Positions 43,086 to 50,269 of a DNA stretch of 64,000 nucleotides are shown here, piece by piece. The stretch comes from Verrucomicrobiales bacterium (GTDB taxonomy: Bacteria; Verrucomicrobiota; Verrucomicrobiia; Verrucomicrobiales; DEV007). The notes beneath the pieces are model-generated. The model made no database searches and was not told where the DNA came from. It saw only the letters and a program-made list of their open reading frames with translations. The stretch spans positions 1 to 64,000 of the forward strand of contig JAOFDG010000001.1 of assembly GCA_028033615.1 (NCBI GenBank), in the 5' to 3' direction. Made by a program: the position numbers and the translations under genes. Each line of letters starts with the position of its first letter. Positions within the stretch are counted from its first letter, which is position 1.

Positions 43086-44216
43086 GTGGTCACAAAAAAG
43101 AAAAGCGTGTCATCTAAGTTTTCAAAAAACATTCATGCTTTTGTTGGCACAGATGAAGCGAGTTTGAAGGAAGCGGCTTTGAATTGTTTTAATGCTCTTG
43201 CTCCTAAGGAAGATGCTGAGTTTGGAGCTGAGGTTATTGATGGGGTATCAGAGAACGCTGACTCTGCTGTTAAGGTTATCACTCAGACGCTCAGTGCTTT
43301 GCAGACCTTACCGTTTTTTGGAGGTCAAAAAGTAGTTTGGTTAAAAGGGGCAAACGTATTCGCTGATTCACAAACGGGTAAAGCTGCTTCAGTCTTGGAT
43401 ACTGCGGAAGCGTTAGCTCAATTCATTTCAAAGGACTTGCCCGATAATATTATTTTTATTCTCAGTGCGCCATCCATTGATAAGAGGCGCTCATTTTATA
43501 AGAAGCTTGTTAAGGTAGGCAATGTTAAGGTTTTTGATAAGCCAGACATGACTCGAGACGGATGGCAAGATCAGGTTAAGAATCATGTTAGTAACCTAGC
43601 AAGTAATAAGAGTTTACAATTTAAACCAGAAGCTTTGGAGCATTTCGTCATGCTTGCTGGTACTGACCTCACTCAAATTAATAATGAGATTGAAAAAATT
43701 GATCTATTTCTTTCTAAAGACCAAAGGACGGTAACTGTAGAGCATGTTCTCAACCAAGTTGCTTTAACAAGGGCTGGAGTTGTTTTTGAATTAGGTAATA
43801 GCATTGCAAAAAAGGATCTTTCTTCTGCTCTTAGGAACATTGATCATCTTTTATACCAAGGCGAAAGTGCCATAGGTATTCTTTTAGCTGCTGTTGTCCC
43901 TACTATTCGACGGCTTTTAATTGCGAAAGACTTAGCTGATAGGCATGGAATTAGAGCCACTCGAAATTACCGTTCATATGAATCCTCACTATCCCGTTTA
44001 AGCGAATCAGAAACGGCTCACTTGCCGCGAAAAAAAGATGGAGGTTTAAGTGTTTACCCGATTTTCCTTGCGTCTTCAGAGTGTAGAAAATTTTCTCTTT
44101 CACAACTACAGAAATCTCTTTTCGAATGTTTGCGAGCAAATAGATCTCTAGTTACTAGCGCCCTTGACCATAGAGTTACTTTAGAAAGACTGGTTATAAG
44201 AGTGCTTGCGACTTAA
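43086..44216 (+). CDS. holA: DNA polymerase III delta subunit
   Basis: The 376-residue product matches HolA: ISKKDLSSALRNIDHLLYQGESAIGILLAAVVPTIRRL... contains the delta C-terminal helix bundle, preceded by NIHAFVGTDEASLKEA, LPFFGGQKVVWLKGAN, FKPEALEHFVMLAGTDLTQINNEIEK and TVEHVLNQVALTRAGVVFELGNSI. It is the clamp-loader subunit that opens the beta sliding clamp. It starts at GTG 43086; I see no closer ATG with suitable spacing, and the N-terminus is basic (VTKKKSVSSKFS). It is upstream of the TauE-like gene, whose start is 25 bases downstream of the stop. Confidence 0.85.
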   Translation: MVTKKKSVSSKFSKNIHAFVGTDEASLKEAALNCFNALAPKEDAEFGAEVIDGVSENADSAVKVITQTLSALQTLPFFGGQKVVWLKGANVFADSQTGKAASVLDTAEALAQFISKDLPDNIIFILSAPSIDKRRSFYKKLVKVGNVKVFDKPDMTRDGWQDQVKNHVSNLASNKSLQFKPEALEHFVMLAGTDLTQINNEIEKIDLFLSKDQRTVTVEHVLNQVALTRAGVVFELGNSIAKKDLSSALRNIDHLLYQGESAIGILLAAVVPTIRRLLIAKDLADRHGIRATRNYRSYESSLSRLSESETAHLPRKKDGGLSVYPIFLASSECRKFSLSQLQKSLFECLRANRSLVTSALDHRVTLERLVIRVLAT

Positions 44217-44241
44217 ACCATTAAAAATAAATTTTTTATCT

Positions 44242-44616
44242 ATGCAGATATTATTCATTGCACTATTAGTCGGGGCCTTGGCTGCTCTTTTAGGTTCTCT
44301 CCTTGGTGTCGGTGGTGGAATTTTGATGGTACCTGCCTTTAAAGGATTTCTTGGTCTTTCAATGAAAAAAGCCATTGCAACTTCCTTGGCGGTGATGGTG
44401 GTGACTGCATCTGTCTCATCCTTTAAGTATGCACAAGCCGGATTAATTGATTGGAAGATCGCTGGTATCGCTGCTTTAGCAGCATTAGTTTCGGCTTACT
44501 TTGGTTCAGATTTAATGAAAAGTTTATCTGCTCCTCAATTAAGAGTCCTTTTTGGTGTTTTTCTTATTATTGTAGGCATATATATGCTCTTTATTCAGAA
44601 AGAGGTTACTAACTAG
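44242..44616 (+). CDS. Half-length TauE/SafE-family (TSUP) membrane protein
   Basis: The 124-residue protein has four transmembrane segments (about residues 2-22, 26-48, 62-84 and 95-115) with the TSUP signature GSLLGVGGGILMVPAF at the start and ATSLAVMVVTASVSSFKY. TSUP proteins normally have two such repeats and about 250 residues, transporting sulfite, sulfonates or other small anions. This one has only a single repeat, so it may homodimerise. I use ATG 44242, as a longer frame from 44206 overlaps the holA end. The gene is followed by the convergent YbjN-like gene after 21 bases, so a missing second half is not in this region. Confidence 0.8.
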   Translation: MQILFIALLVGALAALLGSLLGVGGGILMVPAFKGFLGLSMKKAIATSLAVMVVTASVSSFKYAQAGLIDWKIAGIAALAALVSAYFGSDLMKSLSAPQLRVLFGVFLIIVGIYMLFIQKEVTN

Positions 44617-44637
44617 AAACAACCAAATTTTAAAGGG

Positions 44638-45138
44638 CTAGCTGCCTTCATTTTCGAATTCTGGTAAAAGATCCTTACGTTCGAGTAGTTGTGCTATCGG
44701 TTGATTAGGGTTCTTATTTAGTTCTGACAAAAATGGGGTAACTCTATCCATTTCAACAATAGCAACCCTAACCAAGCTAGTAACGATATCAGGGTTGAAA
44801 TTATAATCTGGGAAAACATTAGTAATCCTAAAGTAAACTTCCCCACTGACAGGATTAGCCTCAAAATTGCCTAAATTGAGAGTGATATTAGTTCTCATTA
44901 GGGCATCAAGTGCTGATCTCATTGATTTAGGCAAAATAGAAAAAGAGAGCCTAGAAATCACTGAAATTGCCATTAGTTCCTCAAATGATTGAGCATGTAA
45001 GGGAACTTTGGCGTGATGAGCTTCAAATTCAGCTTCAATAACCTTCTTATCTTCTATCTCTCTAAATTCCCAATTTGCAGAGTTAAAAGCTTCCTTGATT
45101 TTAATATAAAGGTCCTGCTCAGTTGTTGCCTTGGTCAT
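44638..45138 (-). CDS. YbjN-like domain protein
   Basis: The 166-residue protein seems to have a YbjN-type fold, a T3SS-chaperone-like alpha/beta domain: IKEAFNSANWEFREIEDKKVIE, VPLHAQSFEELMAISVIS, ALMRTNITLNLGNFEANPVSG, EVYFRITNVFPDYNF, and FLSELNKNP. Cyanobacterial and proteobacterial YbjN proteins are considered sensory or regulatory proteins, but their mechanism is unclear. No signal sequence or membrane segment is visible. It is transcribed towards the TauE-like gene (convergent) and 52 bases downstream of a tRNA-Pro gene on the same strand, which probably belongs to a separate transcript. Confidence 0.6.
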   Translation of the reverse strand: MTKATTEQDLYIKIKEAFNSANWEFREIEDKKVIEAEFEAHHAKVPLHAQSFEELMAISVISRLSFSILPKSMRSALDALMRTNITLNLGNFEANPVSGEVYFRITNVFPDYNFNPDIVTSLVRVAIVEMDRVTPFLSELNKNPNQPIAQLLERKDLLPEFENEGS

Positions 45139-45190
45139 GAATATCCCTTAAAATTAGCTAAAAAATAGCAAAAAATGGTTTTTTAGGAAA

Positions 45191-45268
45191 TGGTCGGGGT
45201 GATAGGATTCGAACCTACGGCTTCCTGCTCCCAAAGCAGGCGCTCTGACCAAGCTGAGCTACACCCCG
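45191..45268 (-). tRNA. tRNA-Pro (UGG)
   Basis: On the minus strand the sequence folds as a 78-base tRNA with encoded CCA: the acceptor stem CGGGGTG pairs with CACCCCG, D-arm GCTC/GAGC, anticodon stem CCTGC/GCAGG with the loop TTTGGGA (anticodon UGG), variable loop of five bases and T-arm GTAGG/CCTAT around TTCGAAT. All stems pair almost perfectly. It lies 84 bases before the ThrS start codon, divergent from it. Confidence 0.97.
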
Positions 45269-45352
45269 ATTAAGCACACTATATTCCTACTTCTCCCGCG
45301 GGTTTCAAGTTGTAAATTTCACTTATCCGGTTAAGTGGTTAACTTCCGTATT

Positions 45353-47233
45353 ATGGAGGCTGAAAATCAAAGAAAGACTTTAGAGGAGCGCTCACAGATG
45401 ACTGACGTTGAGCGATTGAGACATTCTACTGCTCATATTTTGGCGACTGCTATTGCTAAAATCTGGCCGGAAGCTCAATTTGCGGCAGGGCCACCTGTAG
45501 AAAATGGCTTCTACTATGATGTTGAACTTAATCATCGTATCTCCACAGATGATTTTGAGGCTATCGAGAAGGAGATGACTGTTGTTGTTAAGGAAAATCA
45601 AAAATTTGAGAGGATAGGTGTTAGCCGCGACGAAGCCCTTAAGTTAGCCAAGGCTGGGCGCCTCGCGGCTCTTGGAGAACGGGATACAGAATCAACCTTC
45701 AAAATTGATTTGCTCAATGACATTCCAGAAGAAGAAGAAATATCCATATTTCAGAATGGTGATTTTTGGGATCTTTGTGCTGGCCCCCACGTTCCTCGAA
45801 CAGGAAATTGTAAAGCATTTAAGTTAATGTCGGTTGCCAGCGCATTTTATAAGGGGGACTCAAATAACGTGCAGCTTCAAAGAATTTATGGAACTGCATT
45901 TAAAAATAAAACTCAACTTAATGAATACCTTGAGCAGTTAGAAGAAGCCAAAAAGCGAGATCACAGAAAGATTGGTAAGGAACTCGGATTGTTCCATTTT
46001 GATGAATCTGTAGGACAAGGTCTAGTTCTATGGAAGCCCAAGGGAGCCATTATTAGAAATGAATTACAGAAGTTCATATCCAATGAATTGGATAAAAAGG
46101 GTTACAGCCAAGTTTTTACTCCTCATATTGGTAAGCTTGATCTTTACCGAACAAGTGGACATTTTCCGTATTATGAAGAAAGTCAGTTTTCTCCGATAGT
46201 AGACAAAGACTCAATGCAAAAGCTTTCAGATGAGGGTTGTACATGTGGGGAGCTATCAAATAAACTCAAGGAAGGTGAGACAGATGGTTTTTTACTTAAA
46301 CCGATGAATTGCCCTCACCATATTAAAATCTTTTCGAGTGAACACCGAAGCTATCGTGATTTACCTGTTAGGCTCGCTGAGTTTGGAACTGTCTACAGAT
46401 GGGAAAAATCAGGAGAGTTAGGTGGTTTAACAAGAGTCAGATCGTTTACCCAAGATGATGCCCATTTATTTTGTACCGATGACCAAGTTCAAGATGAGAT
46501 CATGGGGTGCCTTGATCTGGTGAAGGTTGTTTTAAATACTCTTGGAATTAAGGACTATAGGGTTCGAGTTGGACTCAGAGATGCGAATTCTGATAAATAT
46601 GTAGGGGATCCAGAAAATTGGGATCGTGCAGAGAATGCACTAAGGGAAGCTGCGAGTAGTTTAGAAGTACCCTTCACCGAAGAATCAGGTGAAGCTGCAT
46701 TTTATGGTCCGAAGATAGATTTTGTTGTAAAGGATGTTATTGGTAGGGAATGGCAGCTAGGAACGGTCCAAGTTGATTATAATTTGCCAGAGAGATTTGA
46801 CCTTAGTTACATAGGTCCCGATAATAAACCTCACAGACCTGTAATGATTCACAGGGCACCTTTTGGTTCCCTCGAAAGGTTTGTGGCTGTGCTCATTGAG
46901 CATTTTGAGGGATCCTTTCCTACTTGGTTGGCACCTGAGCAGGTTAGAATATTACCAATCTCTGAAAAGTTTACTAGTCCCGCTAAGGAGCGCCTCAATG
47001 AAATGCTCGGAGTTGGTGCCAGAGCATCTATGGATAATTCAGCTGAAAAAATTGGTGCCAAAATTCGACTTGCTCAACTTGATAAGGTTCCATATATGTT
47101 AATTATCGGAGCTAATGAAGTTGAATCGAACACCATTTCAGTGCGTCACAGGAGTCGAGGTGATATCGGATCACTGAGTCCTGAGGAATTTATCAATAAT
47201 TTTCAGGATGAGGTAAGAAACCGTGTACTTTAA
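45353..47233 (+). CDS. thrS: Threonyl-tRNA synthetase without N-terminal TGS domain
   Basis: ThrS charges tRNA-Thr and removes misacylated serine. The 626-residue protein starts at ATG 45353 and goes directly into the editing domain: RLRHSTAHIL (HxxxH) and LCAGPHVP. The catalytic domain has KPMNCPHH with the zinc-ligand cysteine, motif 2 FGTVYRWEKSGELGGLTRVR, and motif 3 HRAPFGSLERF; the C-terminal anticodon-binding domain is present (VRILPISEKF). The usual N1 TGS domain (about 60 residues) is missing, and an in-frame TAA at 45332-45334 rules out an upstream extension. About 30 residues with a CxC (CTCGEL) are inserted just before KPMNC. infC follows after 61 bases. Confidence 0.96.
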   Translation: MEAENQRKTLEERSQMTDVERLRHSTAHILATAIAKIWPEAQFAAGPPVENGFYYDVELNHRISTDDFEAIEKEMTVVVKENQKFERIGVSRDEALKLAKAGRLAALGERDTESTFKIDLLNDIPEEEEISIFQNGDFWDLCAGPHVPRTGNCKAFKLMSVASAFYKGDSNNVQLQRIYGTAFKNKTQLNEYLEQLEEAKKRDHRKIGKELGLFHFDESVGQGLVLWKPKGAIIRNELQKFISNELDKKGYSQVFTPHIGKLDLYRTSGHFPYYEESQFSPIVDKDSMQKLSDEGCTCGELSNKLKEGETDGFLLKPMNCPHHIKIFSSEHRSYRDLPVRLAEFGTVYRWEKSGELGGLTRVRSFTQDDAHLFCTDDQVQDEIMGCLDLVKVVLNTLGIKDYRVRVGLRDANSDKYVGDPENWDRAENALREAASSLEVPFTEESGEAAFYGPKIDFVVKDVIGREWQLGTVQVDYNLPERFDLSYIGPDNKPHRPVMIHRAPFGSLERFVAVLIEHFEGSFPTWLAPEQVRILPISEKFTSPAKERLNEMLGVGARASMDNSAEKIGAKIRLAQLDKVPYMLIIGANEVESNTISVRHRSRGDIGSLSPEEFINNFQDEVRNRVL

Positions 47234-47282
47234 ACTGTTATTTAATTGTATTTAATGCTATATTTAGTTAAATTTAATTTAA

Positions 47283-47300
47283 AGGAGAAAAGTTATCGCT
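47283..47300 (+). promoter_or_regulatory. infC translation start: strong ribosome site with non-canonical AUC codon
   Basis: AAAGGAG at 47281-47287 lies seven bases before the ATC at 47295-47297. Translating from this ATC gives the conserved IF-3 N-terminus. An in-frame TAA sits at 47280-47282, and the first canonical codon in frame is a TTG at 47400, 35 codons later and inside the conserved domain. IF-3 itself selects against non-canonical starts, so this would be the autoregulatory arrangement known from the E. coli AUU start. Confidence 0.85.
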
Positions 47301-48014
47301 AGACCAAAAAAGAAAAACTTTAGGAAATGGACCCCAAGAGATAGGATCAACGATCGTATCAGAGCGCCAAAGGTTCGGGTCATTTATGGAGCCAAACAGT
47401 TGGGTGTAATGGATACACAAGATGCTGTTCGAAAAGCGAAAAGCGTAGGCCTTGATTTGGTTGAAGTTTCAACTAACGCTAGACCGCCTGTTTGTAAAAT
47501 TGTTGATTATGGTAAGTACAAGTACGACCAGAAGAAACTCAAAAAAGAACAACCAAAGAAAGTTCATAGACTTAAAGAAGTTAAGTTTAGGGTTGGAATT
47601 GAGGCGCATGATTACAACATGAAAGTAACTCGTGCTGAGTCATTTTTAATGCAAGAAGACAAGGTTCGAATTCAGTTGATGTTTAGAGGTCGACAAATGG
47701 CTCACAAAGAAATTGGCTTTGATCTAATGAAAGAAGTCAAAGAGGATTTGACTGGTGTTTCGCATGTAGATTTAGAGCCAAAGCTCACAGGCAGAAATAT
47801 CACTATGATGCTTTCTCCATTAGCAAAGCATTTACAAAAGCCTAAGTTCAAGAATCATGATGATTTGCCGGACGAAGACGAGGAAGATGAAATAGAGGAG
47901 TATGAAATAGAGGAGTATGAAAAGCCAAATGAGGACCATCAGCATTTAGATGTGGTCGATGAAATAGCGATGCTCGAGGGTGATGATGGTAGACCTAAGC
48001 TAAAGCGAGGATAG
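47295..48014 (+). CDS. infC: Translation initiation factor IF-3, AUC start
   Basis: The 239-residue protein begins IARPKKKNFRKWTPRDRIND, with the conserved N-terminal domain RINDRIRAPKVRVIYGAKQ, LGVMDTQDAVRKAKSVGLDL, linker lysines (YDQKKLKKEQPKK), and C-terminal domain KEVKFRVGIEAHDYNMKVTR, FRGRQMAHKEIGFDLM and HVDLEPKLTGRNITMMLSP. IF-3 binds the 30S subunit, prevents premature joining and checks the start codon. The start codon is AUC with an AAAGGAG ribosome site. The last 50 residues are an acidic tail (PDEDEEDEIEEYEIEEYE) not found in E. coli IF-3, containing a 15-base tandem repeat at 47889-47918. It follows thrS; the usual rpmI and rplT are not downstream. Confidence 0.93.
   Translation: MARPKKKNFRKWTPRDRINDRIRAPKVRVIYGAKQLGVMDTQDAVRKAKSVGLDLVEVSTNARPPVCKIVDYGKYKYDQKKLKKEQPKKVHRLKEVKFRVGIEAHDYNMKVTRAESFLMQEDKVRIQLMFRGRQMAHKEIGFDLMKEVKEDLTGVSHVDLEPKLTGRNITMMLSPLAKHLQKPKFKNHDDLPDEDEEDEIEEYEIEEYEKPNEDHQHLDVVDEIAMLEGDDGRPKLKRG
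47889..47918 (+). repeat. Two-copy 15-base tandem repeat inside infC
   Basis: GAAATAGAGGAGTAT occurs at 47889-47903 and again at 47904-47918 with no mismatch. It encodes EIEEY twice in the acidic tail of IF-3 and keeps the frame, so it probably arose by slippage or unequal exchange. Copy-number variation among strains would be a simple prediction. Confidence 0.85.
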
Positions 48015-48033
48015 CTAAAATTTCTTTTTAAAT

Positions 48034-48753
48034 ATGGGTGCGAAGCAAAACCGCCTTCTGCTTTTTGATATTGATTGTACTTTATTGAATACTGGAGGTG
48101 CAGGCATGAATGCTTTTCATGGTGCCATCGAAGACCTTTACTCTGATAATCTCATAGGAGGTAATTCGTTGAGTCTAGATATGGCTGGAAGCACAGATTC
48201 TGGATTAGTTATTGAAATTTTTAAATCACTTGGAATTGAGGATTCAGTAAAAGAAAGAAAAGTGTTTTTTGATACTTATTTAAGTAAGCTTAATTCGAAT
48301 TTATCTAGCTCTAAATTCGCCGGTCATTTGCTTCCAGGAGTAGATACGCTTCTTAAGGAATTATCAGTTAATTTTCAAATTCATGGAGTCTATACTGGAC
48401 TGCTAACGGGAAACCTTGAAGAAGGAGCAAAGATGAAAGTGGAACATTTTCGTATTGGGGAGCACTTTTCATTTGGTGCTTATGGTTGTGATCACCAAGA
48501 CCGAAATAAGTTAGGTCCTATAGCGTTGGAAAGAGCATATGAAAAATATGATTGTAACTTTGATCCTGAGAATGTGATAGTTATTGGAGACACTCCAAAA
48601 GATATTAAATGCGCGAAAGCTTTTGGTGCTAAAGTCCTTGCTGTGGGCACAGGATCTTTTACATGTGATGAATTATCTCAGTATGAACCGGATTTTGTGA
48701 TTGAGGATTTAAGTGATCAACAAATAGTCAGAAGTATTCTTATTTCAAACTAA
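48034..48753 (+). CDS. HAD-superfamily hydrolase (phosphoglycolate-phosphatase-like)
   Basis: The 239-residue protein starts with the HAD motif I in LLLFDIDCTLLNTGG (DxDxT), followed by a helical cap, motif II TGLLTGNLEEGA, and motif III/IV VIVIGDTPKDIKCAKAFGAK (GDxxxD). These residues fit a magnesium-dependent phosphatase of the Gph/beta-phosphoglucomutase type; the substrate is not evident. It is cytoplasmic and follows infC after 19 bases on the same strand, possibly in the thrS-infC transcript. Its stop codon overlaps the stop of the convergent HTTM gene by four bases (48750-48753). Confidence 0.9.
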   Translation: MGAKQNRLLLFDIDCTLLNTGGAGMNAFHGAIEDLYSDNLIGGNSLSLDMAGSTDSGLVIEIFKSLGIEDSVKERKVFFDTYLSKLNSNLSSSKFAGHLLPGVDTLLKELSVNFQIHGVYTGLLTGNLEEGAKMKVEHFRIGEHFSFGAYGCDHQDRNKLGPIALERAYEKYDCNFDPENVIVIGDTPKDIKCAKAFGAKVLAVGTGSFTCDELSQYEPDFVIEDLSDQQIVRSILISN

Positions 48754-49643
48754 TTACTTTGACTAATATTTTTGTATTTTCCCATTCCTATTTCCCAAGG
48801 TTTTAGAAAAGCCAAATAGCTTATAATCATAGTGAGACTAAATAGAAAAAGATTAATTCCTAAAGCTGCAATACAAACGTGAAAGCTGATACCAATTACT
48901 AGACCTATTTTTCTAGTTTTTGAAATCCATAAAAGGATTGGTATTGCAAGCTCGGTGAGCAATGTTAAATAATTTAGCTTATCTAAAAACCCATGAATAT
49001 TGACGGGCCATTGACCTGAGAATCTACCATGATGTGATAGAAAAAAATATGTAATAGACTCTCCATTTGCCCAGTAATAATCACCCATTTTTTGCAAAAC
49101 TGTTTGCCAATAAATCACAAATACTTGCATTTGGATAAGCACAAGTCCGTACCGAGGAGTTTCAGATACAGAATTGATTTGAAGCCTATTTTTAATAAGG
49201 CTTTTAAGCCCCCAATTCTCTCCAAGTGGGCTAAAGATAAGGATTAAACAAATGTTTGTAATGATTGTATCCCAACCTGTTGTAGAAATGGGGGCTCTAT
49301 GGATGAATGAAAGTTGGATAACAAAGCAATAGATCAGAGAGGTTCTCGAGTATTTCCCTGAGATCAATAACAAACAGGCAATGATGGCTAACAGTACTGC
49401 AAGCTTTACCAAAAGAGGAGACGTTATTAGATTAAATATTGAAACTGAAATACCACCTGTAATTTCGTAGAATCCGATCGCTGACATGCTTGACGGTGAA
49501 ATGCCTTCATGACTTAAGAGTGACACAGCATATGGCAGAATACATGCAAAGTGTAATAACATTAAGATAGCAAAACCTATCCTTAAAATAGCGTACCTTC
49601 TTTGGTCCACCCCCTTTAACCAAATAGAGCAAAATGCTTTCAT
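48750..49643 (-). CDS. HTTM-domain membrane protein (gamma-carboxylase-like)
   Basis: This 297-residue protein belongs to the HTTM group (horizontally transferred transmembrane domain, related to vitamin-K-dependent carboxylases). Evidence is RYAILRIGFAILMLLHFACI at the start, WDTIITNICLILIFSPLGENW, RYGLVLIQMQVFVIYWQTVLQKMGDYYWANGE (the conserved YWAxGE-like element), and LTLLTELAIPILLWISKTRKIGL. It has about seven transmembrane helices. The bacterial function is not known. Its start overlaps the end of the upstream partner gene by four bases (49640-49643), so the two are probably translated together. It is convergent with the HAD gene. Confidence 0.75.
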   Translation of the reverse strand: MKAFCSIWLKGVDQRRYAILRIGFAILMLLHFACILPYAVSLLSHEGISPSSMSAIGFYEITGGISVSIFNLITSPLLVKLAVLLAIIACLLLISGKYSRTSLIYCFVIQLSFIHRAPISTTGWDTIITNICLILIFSPLGENWGLKSLIKNRLQINSVSETPRYGLVLIQMQVFVIYWQTVLQKMGDYYWANGESITYFFLSHHGRFSGQWPVNIHGFLDKLNYLTLLTELAIPILLWISKTRKIGLVIGISFHVCIAALGINLFLFSLTMIISYLAFLKPWEIGMGKYKNISQSN

Positions 49644-50164
49644 TCTTTTTTACTCAAGGGGTAAGGACCAAAAGTCTGAACTATAGGTCTAGATATATCA
49701 GATCCTAGTTTAATATCACCTATCTTGTTAATTACATTTAGATGCAGAACTATTGAGAAGTTTATAAGGTTTGGGTCACTTTTATGAAGAGCTTTTTGTA
49801 AGGATAGAATATAAGCTTCCTTAAATGTATTGTTAGAAGGATTCTGAAAGAGTCTTAAAAAAGTATAGTGAAACCTAATTTTTTCCTTAGGTTCAATTTT
49901 TTTCAAGTCAGGTAGACCGGGTCCAAGGTTAAATTTTTCGCCTTTAATATTTTCGGCAATGAGTTCAATCTCTAATCCTGATAGCGTTGGGATGCTATGG
50001 AACATATCCCATTTTTGTGCTGCACCCACTGTCCACCTTATCGGGTCAATTTTTTTTGAAATCACACCTTCATTTTTTTCATTTAGAGGAGCAATGCCAA
50101 ATAATATGTTCAAACCAAATATGCTTGAAAATAGAATAATTAGAACCTTTTGCGTTCTTGGCAT
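49640..50164 (-). CDS. Single-span membrane protein paired with HTTM
   Basis: The 174-residue protein has an N-terminal membrane anchor (residues 7-25: VLIILFSSIFGLNILFGIA), then a soluble domain with QKWDMFHSIPTLSGLEIELI, GPGLPDLKKIEPKEKIRF, and FNLGPG. Its QKWDMFH...P pattern is similar to sequences I know adjacent to or fused with HTTM proteins, so I consider it the partner. The cytoplasmic N-terminus is short; the domain would be periplasmic. It overlaps the HTTM gene by four bases. A terminator for ilvC lies 50 bases upstream, so this pair has its own promoter in the roughly 50-base region between 50165 and 50213. Confidence 0.55.
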   Translation of the reverse strand: MPRTQKVLIILFSSIFGLNILFGIAPLNEKNEGVISKKIDPIRWTVGAAQKWDMFHSIPTLSGLEIELIAENIKGEKFNLGPGLPDLKKIEPKEKIRFHYTFLRLFQNPSNNTFKEAYILSLQKALHKSDPNLINFSIVLHLNVINKIGDIKLGSDISRPIVQTFGPYPLSKKE

Positions 50165-50213
50165 TACAGATAATGAGTTTTAAATTTTATGAGCTTTAAG
50201 TTTATTCTAGCAT

Positions 50214-50245
50214 AAAAAAAGGCCAGGTTGAACCCCTGGCCTTTT
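50214..50245 (-). terminator. Rho-independent terminator after ilvC
   Basis: An 11-base stem (50217-50227 paired with 50235-50245) encloses a 7-base loop, with a GC core GGCCAGG/CCTGGCC. On the minus strand seven U residues run from the stem base through 50214. It begins 24 bases after the ilvC stop and is the clearest terminator in the minus direction in this window. Confidence 0.92.
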
Positions 50246-50269
50246 AAATTAATTAATTCTTTAAAAATG

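Noticed and set aside
44206..44241. Upstream TTG start for the TauE-like gene
   Set aside because: It would overlap holA and add a charged segment before the first membrane helix; ATG 44242 fits the TSUP start better.
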